A stretch of 64,000 nucleotides of DNA. It comes from Cytobacillus oceanisediminis 2691 (GTDB lineage: Bacteria > Bacillota > Bacilli > Bacillales > Cytobacillaceae). The position numbers were made by a program, and so were the translations under genes. Location: contig NZ_CP015506.1 in assembly GCF_000294775.2 (NCBI RefSeq), forward strand, positions 4,873,501 to 4,937,500, written 5' to 3'. Shown here piece by piece: positions 36,420 to 45,920 of this stretch (within the stretch, counting starts at the first letter, position 1; every line of letters begins with the position of its first letter). The notes beneath the pieces were generated by a model. It was not told where the DNA came from. It did no database searches and saw nothing but the letters and a program-made list of their open reading frames with translations.

Positions 36420-36703
36420 TTCTTCTCCCTCCGGTGTCCCCGATCTATACAGAATTAAGTCATATTCCATTTTTACCGTCAGTGAGTATAGCATGGAGTC
36501 TTGAGCCTGTAAATGCCATTAAACTGCCGTATTAAAAGACTGTAGTTCCCTACCTCTGCCTTTCATTATGTTGTGACAAAAACAGTCAATTTATCATGCC
36601 GATTTTTGTATTAAATGTTTATAAGCTTTGTTCCGGGGTCCATTTGTACTGCTTTCTCAGCAGCATGAAATTCAGCGGCATGTGGTATAATGTCGAAAAG
36701 GAG

Positions 36704-37336
36704 GTGAGAAAAACGGAGAAGATTCTTAATGAAATTTTAAGTACCTTAAAGGAACATTCAAAGAGATTTGATTCGGTTGATCAGAGGTTTGATTCCATTG
36801 ATCTAAAGTTTGATTCGGTTGATCAGAAGTTTGATTCCATTGATCAGAGATTTGATTCGGTTGATCAGAAGTTTGATTCCATTGATCAGAGATTTGATTC
36901 GGCTGATCAGAAGTTTGATTCCATTGATCAGAGATTTGATTCGGTTGATCAGAAGTTTGATTCCATTGATCAGAGATTTGATTCGGCTGATCAGAAGTTC
37001 GATTCCATTGATCAGAGATTTGATTCCATTGATCATGATATTTCTGATGTTAATAGCAGGCTTGGGAACGTTGAAAACAGTATAGATACTGTTGATAATA
37101 AGCTGGGAATTGTTGGAAATGGCATTGAAAGACTTTCTGAACAGATTGAGAGCAATGCCACAGAATTCAGAAGTCATTTTAAGCATATTGAAACGAAGTT
37201 AGAACAGCATGAAGAGACTTTTAACGTCATCTCTGACGCAATAAAAGGCACAAAAATTGATATCGTTCACCTCAGTGAAAAGAGCGGGGTTCAAGAAATG
37301 GAAATAAACCAGCTCAAAAAGCGCATCCACTCCTAG
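36704..37336 (+). CDS. Heptad-repeat coiled-coil protein
   Basis: About 210 residues, no signal peptide. After RKTEKILNEILSTLKEHSKR come 13 tandem seven-residue units of the form (K/R)FDS(V/I/A)DQ, then less regular helix (VDNKLGIVGNGIERLSEQIE in part) to the end; the whole is predicted as a long parallel coiled coil. The start is unclear: AAAGGAGGTGA at 36697-36707 is a perfect ribosome site, but the first in-frame codons at proper spacing are AAA and ACG. The GTG within the site (36704) and ATG 36680 are the alternatives. The function is unknown. Confidence 0.65.
   Translation: MRKTEKILNEILSTLKEHSKRFDSVDQRFDSIDLKFDSVDQKFDSIDQRFDSVDQKFDSIDQRFDSADQKFDSIDQRFDSVDQKFDSIDQRFDSADQKFDSIDQRFDSIDHDISDVNSRLGNVENSIDTVDNKLGIVGNGIERLSEQIESNATEFRSHFKHIETKLEQHEETFNVISDAIKGTKIDIVHLSEKSGVQEMEINQLKKRIHS
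36764..37036 (+). repeat. Tandem 21-bp repeats encoding heptads
   Basis: Thirteen 21-bp units alternate between two versions (TTTGATTCGGTTGATCAGAA and TTTGATTCCATTGATCAGAG), so the higher-order unit is 42 bp. Units are nearly identical at DNA level, pointing to recent slippage or recombination. It is coding, not CRISPR. Confidence 0.92.
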
Positions 37337-37378
37337 AGCACTCCCCATTCACCGGCTAGCTCAGTTATAATTCCATAA

Positions 37379-37416
37379 AAAAACAAGCCTATGCCGGTTA
37401 TGCCAGCATAGGCTAT
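37379..37416 (-). terminator. Terminator of prfB
   Basis: AGCCTATGCTGG and CCGGCATAGGCT pair around CATAA on the minus strand and are followed by TGTTTTTTT. Confidence 0.88.
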
Positions 37417-37424
37417 TTTACGCA

Positions 37425-38538
37425 TTAATCCTGAGGCAAAATCAATTTCGAACGCAAATATGCGTTAATAAACATATCCAGGTCACCGTCCATAACTCCC
37501 TGGACGTTGCCGACTTCAGTGTTGGTGCGGTGGTCTTTTACCATGGAATACGGATGGAAGACATAGGAGCGGATCTGGCTTCCCCAGCCGATGTCTTTTT
37601 GCTCACCGCGGATTTCAGCCAATTCTGCTTCCTGCTCTTCGATTTTCTTTTGATAAAGCTTAGCTTGCAGCATTTTCATGGCACGTTCGCGGTTTTTGAT
37701 CTGGGAACGCTCTGTCTGGCAGGTTACCACGACATTGGTCGGCAAGTGAGTGATACGGACAGCAGAGTCAGTCGTATTGATATGCTGACCGCCTGCGCCG
37801 CTTGCACGGTATGTGTCGATTTTCAGATCTTCGGTACGGATGTCGATTTCAATTTCATCATTGAATTCCGGCATCACTTCACAGGAAACGAATGAAGTAT
37901 GGCGGCGTCCTGATGAATCAAATGGCGAGATCCTTACCAGACGGTGTACACCTTTTTCCGCCTTTAGGTAGCCGTATGCGTTATGGCCCTTAATGCTAAG
38001 GGTAACACTCTTGATGCCCGCTTCATCTCCTGGCAGGTAATCAAGTGTTTCAACTTTGAAGCCTTTCTTCTCTGCCCAGCGTGTATACATACGAAGCAGC
38101 ATGCTGCCCCAGTCCTGTGACTCGGTTCCGCCTGCACCCGGATGCAGTTCAAGAATGGCATTGTTCTTGTCGTATTCCTCGCTTAAAAGAAGCTGAAGCT
38201 CGAAATCGTTCAGACGCTTAACCAAGTCCTTGAGTTCTTCCTCAAGATCTGCCTGCAATTCTGCGTCGCTCTCTTCTTTTACTAGCTCGTAAGTTAATTC
38301 CAGATTCTCAAACGTTTCGTATAAATCGTGGAATTCAACTACCTGTTCTTTCAGTGAGTTTGATTCGCTGATAACGACCTGTGCCGCCTGCTGGTCATCC
38401 CAAAATCCAGGCTGCAGCATGACATCATCAAGCTCAGCGATGCGCGCCTCTTTGTTTTCTAAGTCAAAGAGACCCCCTAAAGTCCGCTAAAATCTTAGCT
38501 GTTTTTTCAAGTTCATTGCGAATATCTGCTAATTCCAT
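37425..38538 (-). CDS. prfB: Peptide chain release factor 2 (programmed +1 frameshift)
   Basis: Releases peptides at UGA and UAA stop codons. ATG 38538 (GAGGTGACGGAA upstream) reads [20 protein letters not shown] then RGSL and meets an in-frame TGA at 38464-38466. The conserved shift context, AGGGGG followed by TCT CTT TGA C, lets ribosomes slip +1 to continue [14 protein letters not shown] and the frame MLQPGFWDD. The recognition motif SPF and the GGQ motif ([15 protein letters not shown]) are present. The annotated frame from 38420 alone lacks the N-terminal part. The shift makes RF2 limit its own synthesis. Confidence 0.96.
38464..38478 (-). other. prfB programmed +1 frameshift site
   Basis: AGGGGG (38473-38478) acts as an internal Shine-Dalgarno 3 nt before CTT TGA C, the classic RF2 shift site. 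Confidence 0.95.
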
Positions 38539-38699
38539 TTCCGTCACCTCAAAAATTATTTTTTTCATATTATAGCTTGATTATCTGTAAAAACATGTTT
38601 CCTATTAGGTTTATCTCAATTTTCTCCAAGAGAGAAGCCGGCAAAGCTGTTGCCGGCTCAATTGTTTATTTTAAGTGATAAATAAACTTTTAACGTCGA

Positions 38700-38885
38700 T
38701 AATTGTCTAGCTCCAGCTCCTACCCCCTCGAGGTCACAAGCCAATCCTCCCAAAAAGGCAAAGAACGCCTTTCCGGGAAGCTCGTCTTGTGCTTGGGGCC
38801 CCCAGGATGGGGGTCATGCAGACGTTGCCACAGGACGTGGCGTTCTTAGTCTGCGTTCCTTCGAGGGCAAGGCGCTTCCGCTTTT
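38700..38885. repeat. Structured intergenic repeat between secA and prfB
   Basis: Begins TTGTCTAGCTCCAGCTCCTA, contains CCCCTCGAGGTCACAAGCC, paired AAAGGC/GCCTTT arms and GTCTTGTGCTTGGGGC, and ends AAGGCGCTTCCGCTTTTC. These blocks are, from memory, hallmarks of a repeat found many times in Bacillaceae intergenic regions. Here a second hairpin segment (GCCACAGGACGTGGC) interrupts it. It abuts the secA stop codon. Confidence 0.65.
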
Positions 38886-38886
38886 C

Positions 38887-41397
38887 TTATTCTGCACCAC
38901 AGCAGTTTTTATATTTCTTGCCGCTGCCGCAGATGCATGGGTCGTTGCGTCCAACGTCCATCTGCTTGACGACAGGCTTTTTCTTAACCTTTTCACCGTC
39001 TTCTTTCGGGTTGACGGCCTGGCCTTTGGCCACTTCCTGGCGCTCGAGGTTGTTGCGGATTTCGGCTTTCATGATGTACTTCGCAACATCTTCTTCGATG
39101 GAAGCGATCATGTTTTCAAACATTGCAAAGCCTTCTCCCTGGTACTCGCGCAGCGGATCTGTCTGGCCATACGCACGCAGGTGGATTCCCTGACGAAGCT
39201 GATCCATTGCGTCAATGTGATCCATCCATTTGGAGTCAACCGCACGAAGCACGATGACTTTCTCAAATTCACGCATTTGCTCAGGGCTAAGCATTTCCTC
39301 TTTTTCATTGTAGCGTTCTTTAACCTTGGCAAAAATGGTTTCGGCAATTTCCTCCGTATCCTTGCCGCGGATATCATTTACGGTTAGGTCGCCTTCATTT
39401 AGAAGGTTTCCATTTACGTAGTCAATGATGCCCTGCAGGTTCCAGTTTTCCTCGTCTTCATGTCCAGGTGCATACCCTTCCACATTACGCTGGATGCTGG
39501 TCATGATCATCTTTTCAACAATTTCTCTCAAGTTCTCAGACTCCAGAACTTCATTACGCTGACCGTAAAGAATCTCACGCTGCTGACGGAGAACATCGTC
39601 GTAAGAAAGAAGCTGCTTACGGGCATCAAAGTTGTTGCCCTCAACGCGTTTTTGCGCAGATTCAACGGCTCTTGAAACCATTTTACTCTGGATTGGCTGA
39701 GTGTCATCCATTCCAAGGCGCTCCATCATCGATTTCATATTGTCAGAACCGAAGCGGCGCATCAATTCATCTTCCATGGAAAGATAGAATTGCGTGACAC
39801 CAGGGTCTCCCTGACGTCCGGAACGTCCCCGGAGCTGGTTATCGATACGTCTGCTTTCATGGCGTTCTGTACCAATAACGCATAGGCCGCCAAGTTCCTT
39901 CACACCTTCTCCGAGCTTGATATCCGTACCGCGCCCTGCCATGTTAGTCGCGATTGTCACGGCACCCGGCTTACCTGCGTCCGCGATGATTTCTGCTTCA
40001 CGGCCGTGGTTTTTCGCATTTAGGACGTTATGCGGAACACCTTTTTTGGTCAGGTATTTAGAAATGATTTCAGATGTTTCGATAGCCACTGTACCGACAA
40101 GCACAGGCTGTCCTTTTTTGTGGCGATCAGCGATATCTTCCACAACCGCACGGAATTTCCCATCCATTGTTGCATAAATTAAATCCGGACGGTCATCACG
40201 GGCGATCGGGCGGTTTGTCGGAATCACAATAACGTTCATATTATAGATATTGCGGAATTCCTCTTCTTCCGTTTTCGCCGTACCAGTCATACCGGCAAGC
40301 TTTTCATACATACGGAAGTAGTTCTGGAATGTGATCGTTGCAAGTGTCATGCTTTCGTTCTGGATTTCCAGGCCTTCCTTAGCTTCGATAGCCTGGTGAA
40401 GTCCATCACTGTAGCGGCGGCCCTTCATCAGACGGCCGGTAAATTGGTCAACAATAACGATTTCGCCTTCCTGAACAACGTAATCGACATCCAGATGCAT
40501 GCTGGAATGTGCTTTTAATGCCTGTGTAATATGGTGGTTAAGTGCAACATGAGAGATGTCGAAAAGGTTATCGATTCCAAAAGCCTTCTCTGCTTTGGTC
40601 ATCCCCTCTTCTGTCAGCTGCACCCCTTTTGTTTTTTCATCATATGTGAAGTCTTCATCTTTTTTCAGGCGGCTGACAAAGGCATTAGCCTGGATATAAA
40701 GCTGAGTGGACTTTTGAGCTGAGCCTGAAATGATCAGCGGTGTACGAGCTTCATCAATGAGGATGGAGTCCACTTCATCGATTACGGCATAGTGCAGCGG
40801 ACGCTGAACCTTCTGCTCTTTGTAGAGAACCATGTTATCGCGAAGGTAATCGAATCCAAGCTCGTTGTTTGTGCTGTATGTGATATCCGCAGCATATGCT
40901 GCCTGCTTTTCTTCTTTGGATAGCCCATTTAAGTTCAAGCCGACAGTCAGTCCAAGAAATTCGTAAAGCTGGCCCATTTCAGTGGCATCACGGCTCGCAA
41001 GGTATTCGTTGACCGTTACAACGTGAACGCCTTTGCCGGTTAAGGCATTGAGGTAAACCGGCATAGTTGCAGTCAGCGTTTTACCTTCACCTGTTTTCAT
41101 CTCAGAAATATTTCCGTCATGAAGGGAAATCCCCCCCATTAACTGAACCGGATAAGGATATAGGCCAAGAACGCGCTTTGCTGCTTCGCGGACAACTGCA
41201 AAAGCTTCAGTCAGCATATCATCGACTGTCTCGCCCTTTTGGTAGCGGGCTTTGAATTCTTCCGTTTTCTCGCGCAGCTGCTCGTCCGATAATTTTTCCA
41301 TATCAGATGCAAGTGCATCAATTTGTTCTGCCATTTTGGTGAGGCGTTTTAATTCGCGTTTATTTTGATCAAACACTTTATTTAAAATCCCAAGCAT
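38887..41397 (-). CDS. secA: SecA preprotein translocase ATPase
   Basis: ATP-driven motor for Sec export, at the cytoplasmic membrane. 836 residues, the family length. Walker A ([12 protein letters not shown]), [19 protein letters not shown], the helicase motifs ([27 protein letters not shown]), the helical scaffold and a C-terminal SEC-C zinc motif ([14 protein letters not shown]) are all present. AAAGGAGCG precedes the ATG. It is followed by prfB on the same strand; in B. subtilis the two are co-transcribed. Confidence 0.98.
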   Translation of the reverse strand: MLGILNKVFDQNKRELKRLTKMAEQIDALASDMEKLSDEQLREKTEEFKARYQKGETVDDMLTEAFAVVREAAKRVLGLYPYPVQLMGGISLHDGNISEMKTGEGKTLTATMPVYLNALTGKGVHVVTVNEYLASRDATEMGQLYEFLGLTVGLNLNGLSKEEKQAAYAADITYSTNNELGFDYLRDNMVLYKEQKVQRPLHYAVIDEVDSILIDEARTPLIISGSAQKSTQLYIQANAFVSRLKKDEDFTYDEKTKGVQLTEEGMTKAEKAFGIDNLFDISHVALNHHITQALKAHSSMHLDVDYVVQEGEIVIVDQFTGRLMKGRRYSDGLHQAIEAKEGLEIQNESMTLATITFQNYFRMYEKLAGMTGTAKTEEEEFRNIYNMNVIVIPTNRPIARDDRPDLIYATMDGKFRAVVEDIADRHKKGQPVLVGTVAIETSEIISKYLTKKGVPHNVLNAKNHGREAEIIADAGKPGAVTIATNMAGRGTDIKLGEGVKELGGLCVIGTERHESRRIDNQLRGRSGRQGDPGVTQFYLSMEDELMRRFGSDNMKSMMERLGMDDTQPIQSKMVSRAVESAQKRVEGNNFDARKQLLSYDDVLRQQREILYGQRNEVLESENLREIVEKMIMTSIQRNVEGYAPGHEDEENWNLQGIIDYVNGNLLNEGDLTVNDIRGKDTEEIAETIFAKVKERYNEKEEMLSPEQMREFEKVIVLRAVDSKWMDHIDAMDQLRQGIHLRAYGQTDPLREYQGEGFAMFENMIASIEEDVAKYIMKAEIRNNLERQEVAKGQAVNPKEDGEKVKKKPVVKQMDVGRNDPCICGSGKKYKNCCGAE

Positions 41398-41732
41398 AAA
41401 AACGCTCCTTTATGTTGGATATGACAGCACAAGTGCCTTGTTGATGACTCAAGGCCCGGAACTATGCATATCTAATTTCAAAGTCTATTTAAGCATAGGT
41501 AGTTAAAGATTCGCTCTTTCCCGGCGGAATCCTCCCATGAAAATTCACATTATTTTTTATTAATATTACCACTTTGGGAGGGGGGTGACAACTTATGCCG
41601 CATGCGCGCTATTCCAGATCTTTAATTTGCTGATAGTTGGGTTTCGGTAAATACACTCTTCTCTTTTTTGAATACTGCCTATATATCCGCTTTATCGGTC
41701 AGTCCGCGCCTGATCCACATTACGCAAAAAAA
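41398..41732. other. Intergenic region upstream of secA
   Basis: No gene is supported. A weak open frame at 41668-41931 runs into the IS and lacks a ribosome site. The secA promoter presumably lies near 41500-41570, where the sequence is AT-rich. Confidence 0.4.
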
Positions 41733-41752
41733 AGAGAGCAAAAATGCTCTCC
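41733..41752 (-). terminator. Terminator hairpin / left target duplication of the IS
   Basis: AGAGAGCAAAAATGCTCTCC is present identically at 43313-43332. On the minus strand this copy is a stem-loop followed by TTTTTTTT, a full terminator, now sitting downstream of the transposase. Confidence 0.9.
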
Positions 41753-43312
41753 CAGTTTGTAGACAAAAAGAGTTCGGAATAGTCTCATTCCGAACTCTTT
41801 TTTTGATTTTTTGTAGGACTTCAAGTAATTACAGAGAATTGCAGACCTCTCCGAGGTTATCATTTAGGCCATTTCTGGACCTTGCCAAGTCCAGTTGGCC
41901 ATTTTCTTCAAATTCATGGCAGCGAAAGTAAGCATCGCCTGCATCGACATTTTTTTAAGTCCCCTGAGGGTTGTCCAACGCATGCCATGCTTTTCTTTTG
42001 CATCTGCGAATACTCGTTCAATTGTTTCTTTGCGTTTTTCATAGATCGGTTTGACGTCTTGATGGTGGCGAAGATGATCTGCTTCTTCCACATGTTCCTC
42101 CCACACATGACGTTGAATCATTTTTTGATGTGCTTGACTCTGTGTGCATTGAGACAAGAAAGGGCATCCAGCACAAATTCGAGGATCTGATTTATATTGA
42201 CGATACCCTTCCTTTGTAGTTGTAGTATATTTTAATATCTCACCAGTTGGGCAAATGTAACAGTCAAAATGCTCATCATAAGCATACTCATGTTTTCTGA
42301 AGAAACCCTCTTTTGTGCGAGGTCGTGTGTAAGGTAAAGCAGGTGTGATGTCGTTTTTCAATAAGTAGCTCGTGATAGCAGGTGTTTTATAGGCTGCGTC
42401 TGCCGCAACAGCTTTTGGTTTACTAACTTTCTCAATGACTTGTTCTACCAATGGCTCTAAAATATGACTATCATGCGTGTTACCAGGGGTTACAATTGCG
42501 CCTAACACGAAGCCGTTGCGGTCTGCGGCCGCATGGAAAGAATAAGCGAACTGTTTTGTACGCTCATCTTTTACATAGTAGCCACTCTCTGGATCTGTTG
42601 TACTTTCCTTGATTTCTTTGTATTCTTCTTTATCAAACTTATCTGGTGGAATCGGCTTTTTTCCATGATCCTCGCGGTCTTGGTTAATCTCCTCTTGAAG
42701 GCGTTCTTGATAAGCACGGGTTTCTTTTCGAACAACTTTCTTTTCAAATTTGCGTTTATTTGCACTCGCTTTTACATGAGTAGAATCTACAAAAACGTGT
42801 TCAGCACTAATTAAATTCTTTTCAGCTGCGGTTTTTAAGATTCGGTAAAATATTTGTTCAAAGAGATCGCTGTCTTTAAATCGGCGCTCATAATTTTTAC
42901 CGAAAGTTGAGAAGTGAGGAACTTTATCGTGAAAGCCATATCCTAAAAACCATCGATAAGCCATATTCGTTTTCAATTCTTCAATTGTTTGACGCATGGA
43001 GCGAATACCGAAGGTATATTGAATAAATGTGAGTTTAATTAATATTACAGGGTCAATACTTGGGCGGCCTTTTTCTGAATACTTATCTTTTACCAAGTCA
43101 TAGATGAATGAGAAATTAATCGCCGCTTCAATTTTGCGGACCAAATGGTCCGCCGGTACAAGTTCGTCTAAAGCAACCATTTTAATTTGATCCCGTTGAA
43201 TTGGATTATGTTTTGAAAGCATTTAAATCACCTCAAGCATTGTATTACTTCTATTTTAAAATAAAAAAGACTGCAGACAAGCACGATTTTCATCGAGTTT
43301 GTCGACAGCCTG
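41753..43312 (-). mobile_element. IS1182-family insertion sequence, 1560 bp
   Basis: Bounded by a 20-bp direct repeat (41733-41752 and 43313-43332). The ends are imperfect inverted repeats: CAGTTTGTAGACAAA on the left and CAGGCTGTCGACAAA on the right, read inward. One transposase gene fills it. The long palindromic target duplication fits the IS1182 family, which is known for long, variable duplications at hairpin targets. Confidence 0.9.
41864..43222 (-). CDS. IS1182-family DDE transposase
   Basis: 452 residues, intact. The N-terminal DUF772 domain (LVPADHLVRKIEAAINFSFI in part, EKGRPSIDPVILIKLTFIQY) precedes a DDE core: Asp in HVFVDSTHVKASANK, Asp in AVAADAAYKTPA, Glu in RKETIERVFADAKEKHG. 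A CxxC zinc segment (CAGCPFLSQC) lies between. GAGGTGATTTAA precedes the ATG. No disruption is visible, so the element may be active. Confidence 0.95.
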   Translation of the reverse strand: MLSKHNPIQRDQIKMVALDELVPADHLVRKIEAAINFSFIYDLVKDKYSEKGRPSIDPVILIKLTFIQYTFGIRSMRQTIEELKTNMAYRWFLGYGFHDKVPHFSTFGKNYERRFKDSDLFEQIFYRILKTAAEKNLISAEHVFVDSTHVKASANKRKFEKKVVRKETRAYQERLQEEINQDREDHGKKPIPPDKFDKEEYKEIKESTTDPESGYYVKDERTKQFAYSFHAAADRNGFVLGAIVTPGNTHDSHILEPLVEQVIEKVSKPKAVAADAAYKTPAITSYLLKNDITPALPYTRPRTKEGFFRKHEYAYDEHFDCYICPTGEILKYTTTTKEGYRQYKSDPRICAGCPFLSQCTQSQAHQKMIQRHVWEEHVEEADHLRHHQDVKPIYEKRKETIERVFADAKEKHGMRWTTLRGLKKMSMQAMLTFAAMNLKKMANWTWQGPEMA

Positions 43313-43332
43313 AGAGAGCAAAAATGCTCTCC
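43313..43332 (-). repeat. Right target duplication (hairpin without T-run)
   Basis: Identical to 41733-41752. On the minus strand the stem-loop is followed by CAGGCTG, the IS end, instead of a T-run, so termination after the SEC-C gene should be weakened. Confidence 0.9.
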
Positions 43333-43335
43333 TTT

Positions 43336-44391
43336 TTATGAATTCGACGATTCAATCAGTTCAATAATGGTTTTCTCAACTGCATCATAAATTTCACCAT
43401 AATAAGCAGAGACACGGTTCGCATTGATTCCGTATTTCTCTCCGAATTCCTTCTGAGTGAGATTTTCCTTAGTTGGCGCTATCGTGCTCACAAGGTATCG
43501 AAGACCCGCAACATAGTTGTCAGGCTTTTTGACCTGTTTGCCCGTTTTCGTCAGATACTCCATCCAGAGTGAAATCCCCATACCGATCAGCCATGGTTCT
43601 TCGCCGGCTTCTGTCATGTCGTCCCGGAACATGTTGGCAACCTGCTCTGCACCCTTGGATGGCCAGTCGAAATTGTCCATAGATGGAACTGCCAATGATT
43701 TTGGTATGTCATTCATGAGGTCAATGAAGTATTCAGCCAGGTATTCTTCAGGATCATCGTATTTTGCATCTTCGAAGGAATACTGAATATAGTCTGCAAA
43801 CTTTGCAGCATTTTCTCCTGGCAGGTCGAAAATCGCCGGAAACGCTACATATTCTTCTCCATAAGGAAGAAGCATGGCAAAGGCAAAGTTTCCTTCATGA
43901 ACGTCCATATCACCAAATAGGGAGATATTGTAAACCTTCCCGGTCAGGCAATCTTTAATGGCTGCTTTATCTTCAGTCACCTCGGTCAGTATCCCAGCTG
44001 CCGCTTTGCTGTCTCCCCACGATTTTAGAATGTTTTTTAAGCGCGGGCGAGCAACGGCCGGTAATTTTGCATGAATGAACTCATCCATAATGGAGTCCAT
44101 ATCTTCCAGCGTTCCAAATAGAATGTACCAGAAAGAGTGTACAAATTCATAAAACTCTTTTTCCTCTGGTTCAATGTCTTCAAGGATATCCAGAAGATCC
44201 ATGAAATCTTCTTTCATGTCATCTGCAAAATGAGTAAGCGCATAGGCCCTTACTTCCTTTTGAAGCTCAAGAACTTCGTGATTCAAAACATCCTTAATTG
44301 ATACAGCATCTTTGCTGCCGCAGCACTTTTTATATTTTTTTCCGCTCCCGCATGGACACGGTTCGTTTCTGCTTACTTTTACTGTTGACAT
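43336..44391 (-). CDS. SEC-C zinc-motif protein, 351 residues
   Basis: The N-terminus carries a SEC-C motif ([18 protein letters not shown]), the zinc motif shared with SecA, so it may bind the same partners (SecB-like or ribosome). The remainder is acidic and mostly helical, with a C-terminal segment ([20 protein letters not shown]) that resembles a helix-turn-helix. The function is unknown. AGGAGAGATTTAGAAG precedes the ATG. Its terminator was split by the IS1182 insertion. Confidence 0.85.
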   Translation of the reverse strand: MSTVKVSRNEPCPCGSGKKYKKCCGSKDAVSIKDVLNHEVLELQKEVRAYALTHFADDMKEDFMDLLDILEDIEPEEKEFYEFVHSFWYILFGTLEDMDSIMDEFIHAKLPAVARPRLKNILKSWGDSKAAAGILTEVTEDKAAIKDCLTGKVYNISLFGDMDVHEGNFAFAMLLPYGEEYVAFPAIFDLPGENAAKFADYIQYSFEDAKYDDPEEYLAEYFIDLMNDIPKSLAVPSMDNFDWPSKGAEQVANMFRDDMTEAGEEPWLIGMGISLWMEYLTKTGKQVKKPDNYVAGLRYLVSTIAPTKENLTQKEFGEKYGINANRVSAYYGEIYDAVEKTIIELIESSNS

Positions 44392-44604
44392 CTTCTAAAT
44401 CTCTCCTACAAAATTCGTTTAACTCTACTATCCTAACATTTATCAGCAGTTTAGGCATTAATCAAGCGGATTTAAACATTTGGCAGGTTAAGGAAGCCGG
44501 GATTGCGTGCTTTTTTGCATGGATTAATCTGATTTCGGTCAATACATCAGTCTTATCGGTCAGTTCACGTCCTAACAGCTTTCCATCATGCCAAAATAAA
44601 AACA

Positions 44605-44637
44605 AAAAACGGTGAGTCCACCAAACTCACCGTTTTC
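44605..44637. terminator. Bidirectional terminator downstream of the chromate transporter genes
   Basis: AAACGGTGAGT and ACTCACCGTTT pair around a 7-nt loop, with A and T tracts outside. Confidence 0.85.
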
Positions 44638-44659
44638 GTTCATTTTATTTTTTTGCCGA

Positions 44660-45190
44660 TTATGCTAAGAAAATCCCCCCATAAACAAGCGCTCCTGCAA
44701 TGACAAAAGCGGGATGCACTTTTAGTTTTTCCAAAAGGAAAAAACTAAGCAGCCCAATGAAAAGCGTCTGCCATATCCCAATTCCATCATAGGATGAAAA
44801 TAGGAAATCATATGTCATAACGCCCAGCAGAACAGCGATAATCGGCCGAATATAATTGGTCATCCGTTTAACACGGGGGGATTCTTTATACCTCATCAGC
44901 AGCCCAAGCAGAGCGAGCATTAAGATCATGGAAGGTGCTACTGTTGCAAATACACCAATTATAGATCCAAGAACCCCTCCCTGCTCATAGCCAATATAGC
45001 CTGCCATTTTTGTTGCAATCGGACCTGGCAGGGCATTGCCCATTGCCAGCATTTCACTGAATTCATTCGTTGTCATCCATTCATAATTATCTACCACTTC
45101 ATGTTCAATCAAGGGAATGGATGAAGGTCCTCCGCCGTATCCAAGGATCCCGGGGATGAAAAATGCCAGGAAAATCTGCACATATATCAT
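44660..45190 (-). CDS. Chromate transporter, short-chain subunit (ChrA type), second gene
   Basis: 176 residues, one ChrA domain of about six spans. The family motifs FFIPGILGYGGGPSSIPLIEHEVV (in part) and LAMGNALPGPIATKMAGYIG are present. It overlaps the upstream gene in an ATGA, so the two are translationally coupled. Paired short ChrA proteins work as a heterodimer to export chromate in characterised Bacillus cases (YwrA/YwrB); the natural substrate may be another anion. Confidence 0.93.
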   Translation of the reverse strand: MIYVQIFLAFFIPGILGYGGGPSSIPLIEHEVVDNYEWMTTNEFSEMLAMGNALPGPIATKMAGYIGYEQGGVLGSIIGVFATVAPSMILMLALLGLLMRYKESPRVKRMTNYIRPIIAVLLGVMTYDFLFSSYDGIGIWQTLFIGLLSFFLLEKLKVHPAFVIAGALVYGGIFLA

Positions 45191-45762
45191 GCGGGATTCC
45201 TCTCCTTTTTAGCTTCATTTTTTTCTGCAGCATCCTTTTTCAGAAGGGCAGTCACGAGTGCAATAAATATAATAATTCCAGGATGAATATTCACAAATTC
45301 GATAAGAACCAGGCTGGCCGCTACAAAAAGAAATGTCCAAGCCCAGCCGAGTGATGACTTTGTAGACTTTTTAATAAAATCCCAAGTTAAAGTAGCAAGC
45401 ATAACAGCAACAACGGGAACGACCGCCTTCGTCATGCCGGCAACCCATGGCTGATCCTTTAAGTTATTTAATGCCGTTAAAAGAACAATCATAAGGATGA
45501 TGGTTGGAACCATTGTAGCTATCAGTGCGTTCAGCATTCCCAGAAACCCGCCTACCCGATAGCCGATATATCCCGCCATTTTTGTATTAATAGGTCCAGG
45601 CAGCGCATTGGCGAGGGCTAATATATCTCCAAACTCGTCTGAATCCATAAATTTAAAGGTATCCACAACCTCTTTATGGACCAGCGGAATGGCAGAAGGC
45701 CCGCCGCCAAAACCCAAAATGCCGGACCGAAAAAACGCAATGAAAATCTCCTTTTGTTTCAT
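45187..45762 (-). CDS. Chromate transporter, short-chain subunit (ChrA type), first gene
   Basis: 191 residues, one ChrA domain: FRSGILGFGGGPSAIPLVHK and LALANALPGPINTKMAGYIG repeat the motifs of its partner. The C-terminus is a charged tail (KKDAAEKNEAKKERNPA). It is first in the two-gene unit. A gamma-glutamyltransferase gene lies upstream, as in the ywrABD neighbourhood of B. subtilis. Confidence 0.93.
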   Translation of the reverse strand: MKQKEIFIAFFRSGILGFGGGPSAIPLVHKEVVDTFKFMDSDEFGDILALANALPGPINTKMAGYIGYRVGGFLGMLNALIATMVPTIILMIVLLTALNNLKDQPWVAGMTKAVVPVVAVMLATLTWDFIKKSTKSSLGWAWTFLFVAASLVLIEFVNIHPGIIIFIALVTALLKKDAAEKNEAKKERNPA

Positions 45763-45837
45763 GTGTTCACATCCTCTTCACCAATTGCAGAGACAAGCCA
45801 TGCCCCTTTTCATCTTGCATCCGAAAAAGCAGATGAA

Positions 45838-45861
45838 GGAGCGGCCATTTTTTTCCGCTCC
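45838..45861 (-). terminator. Hairpin downstream of the gamma-glutamyltransferase gene
   Basis: GGAGCGG and CCGCTCC pair on the minus strand; the following TTCATC is not a clear T-run, so it is a weak terminator at best. Confidence 0.5.
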
Positions 45862-45920
45862 CCAGTATCTTTTATATGGTTATTTTACTCTAATATGCGT
45901 GCTGCTTTCCTCAATTTTTA

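Noticed and set aside
36764..37036. Possible CRISPR array
   Set aside because: Units are contiguous 21-bp coding repeats without spacers and stay in one reading frame.
36803..37186. Minus-strand ORF of 127 residues with repeated IKSLING units
   Set aside because: It is the reverse complement of the 21-bp coding repeats of the heptad protein; no ribosome site, and the pattern follows from the plus-strand code.
41668..41931. Plus-strand ORF of 87 residues crossing the left IS end
   Set aside because: It crosses the insertion boundary into DNA antisense to the transposase and has no ribosome site.
44298..44615. Plus-strand ORF of 105 residues
   Set aside because: Antisense to the start of the SEC-C gene, no ribosome site, and it ends in a terminator hairpin.
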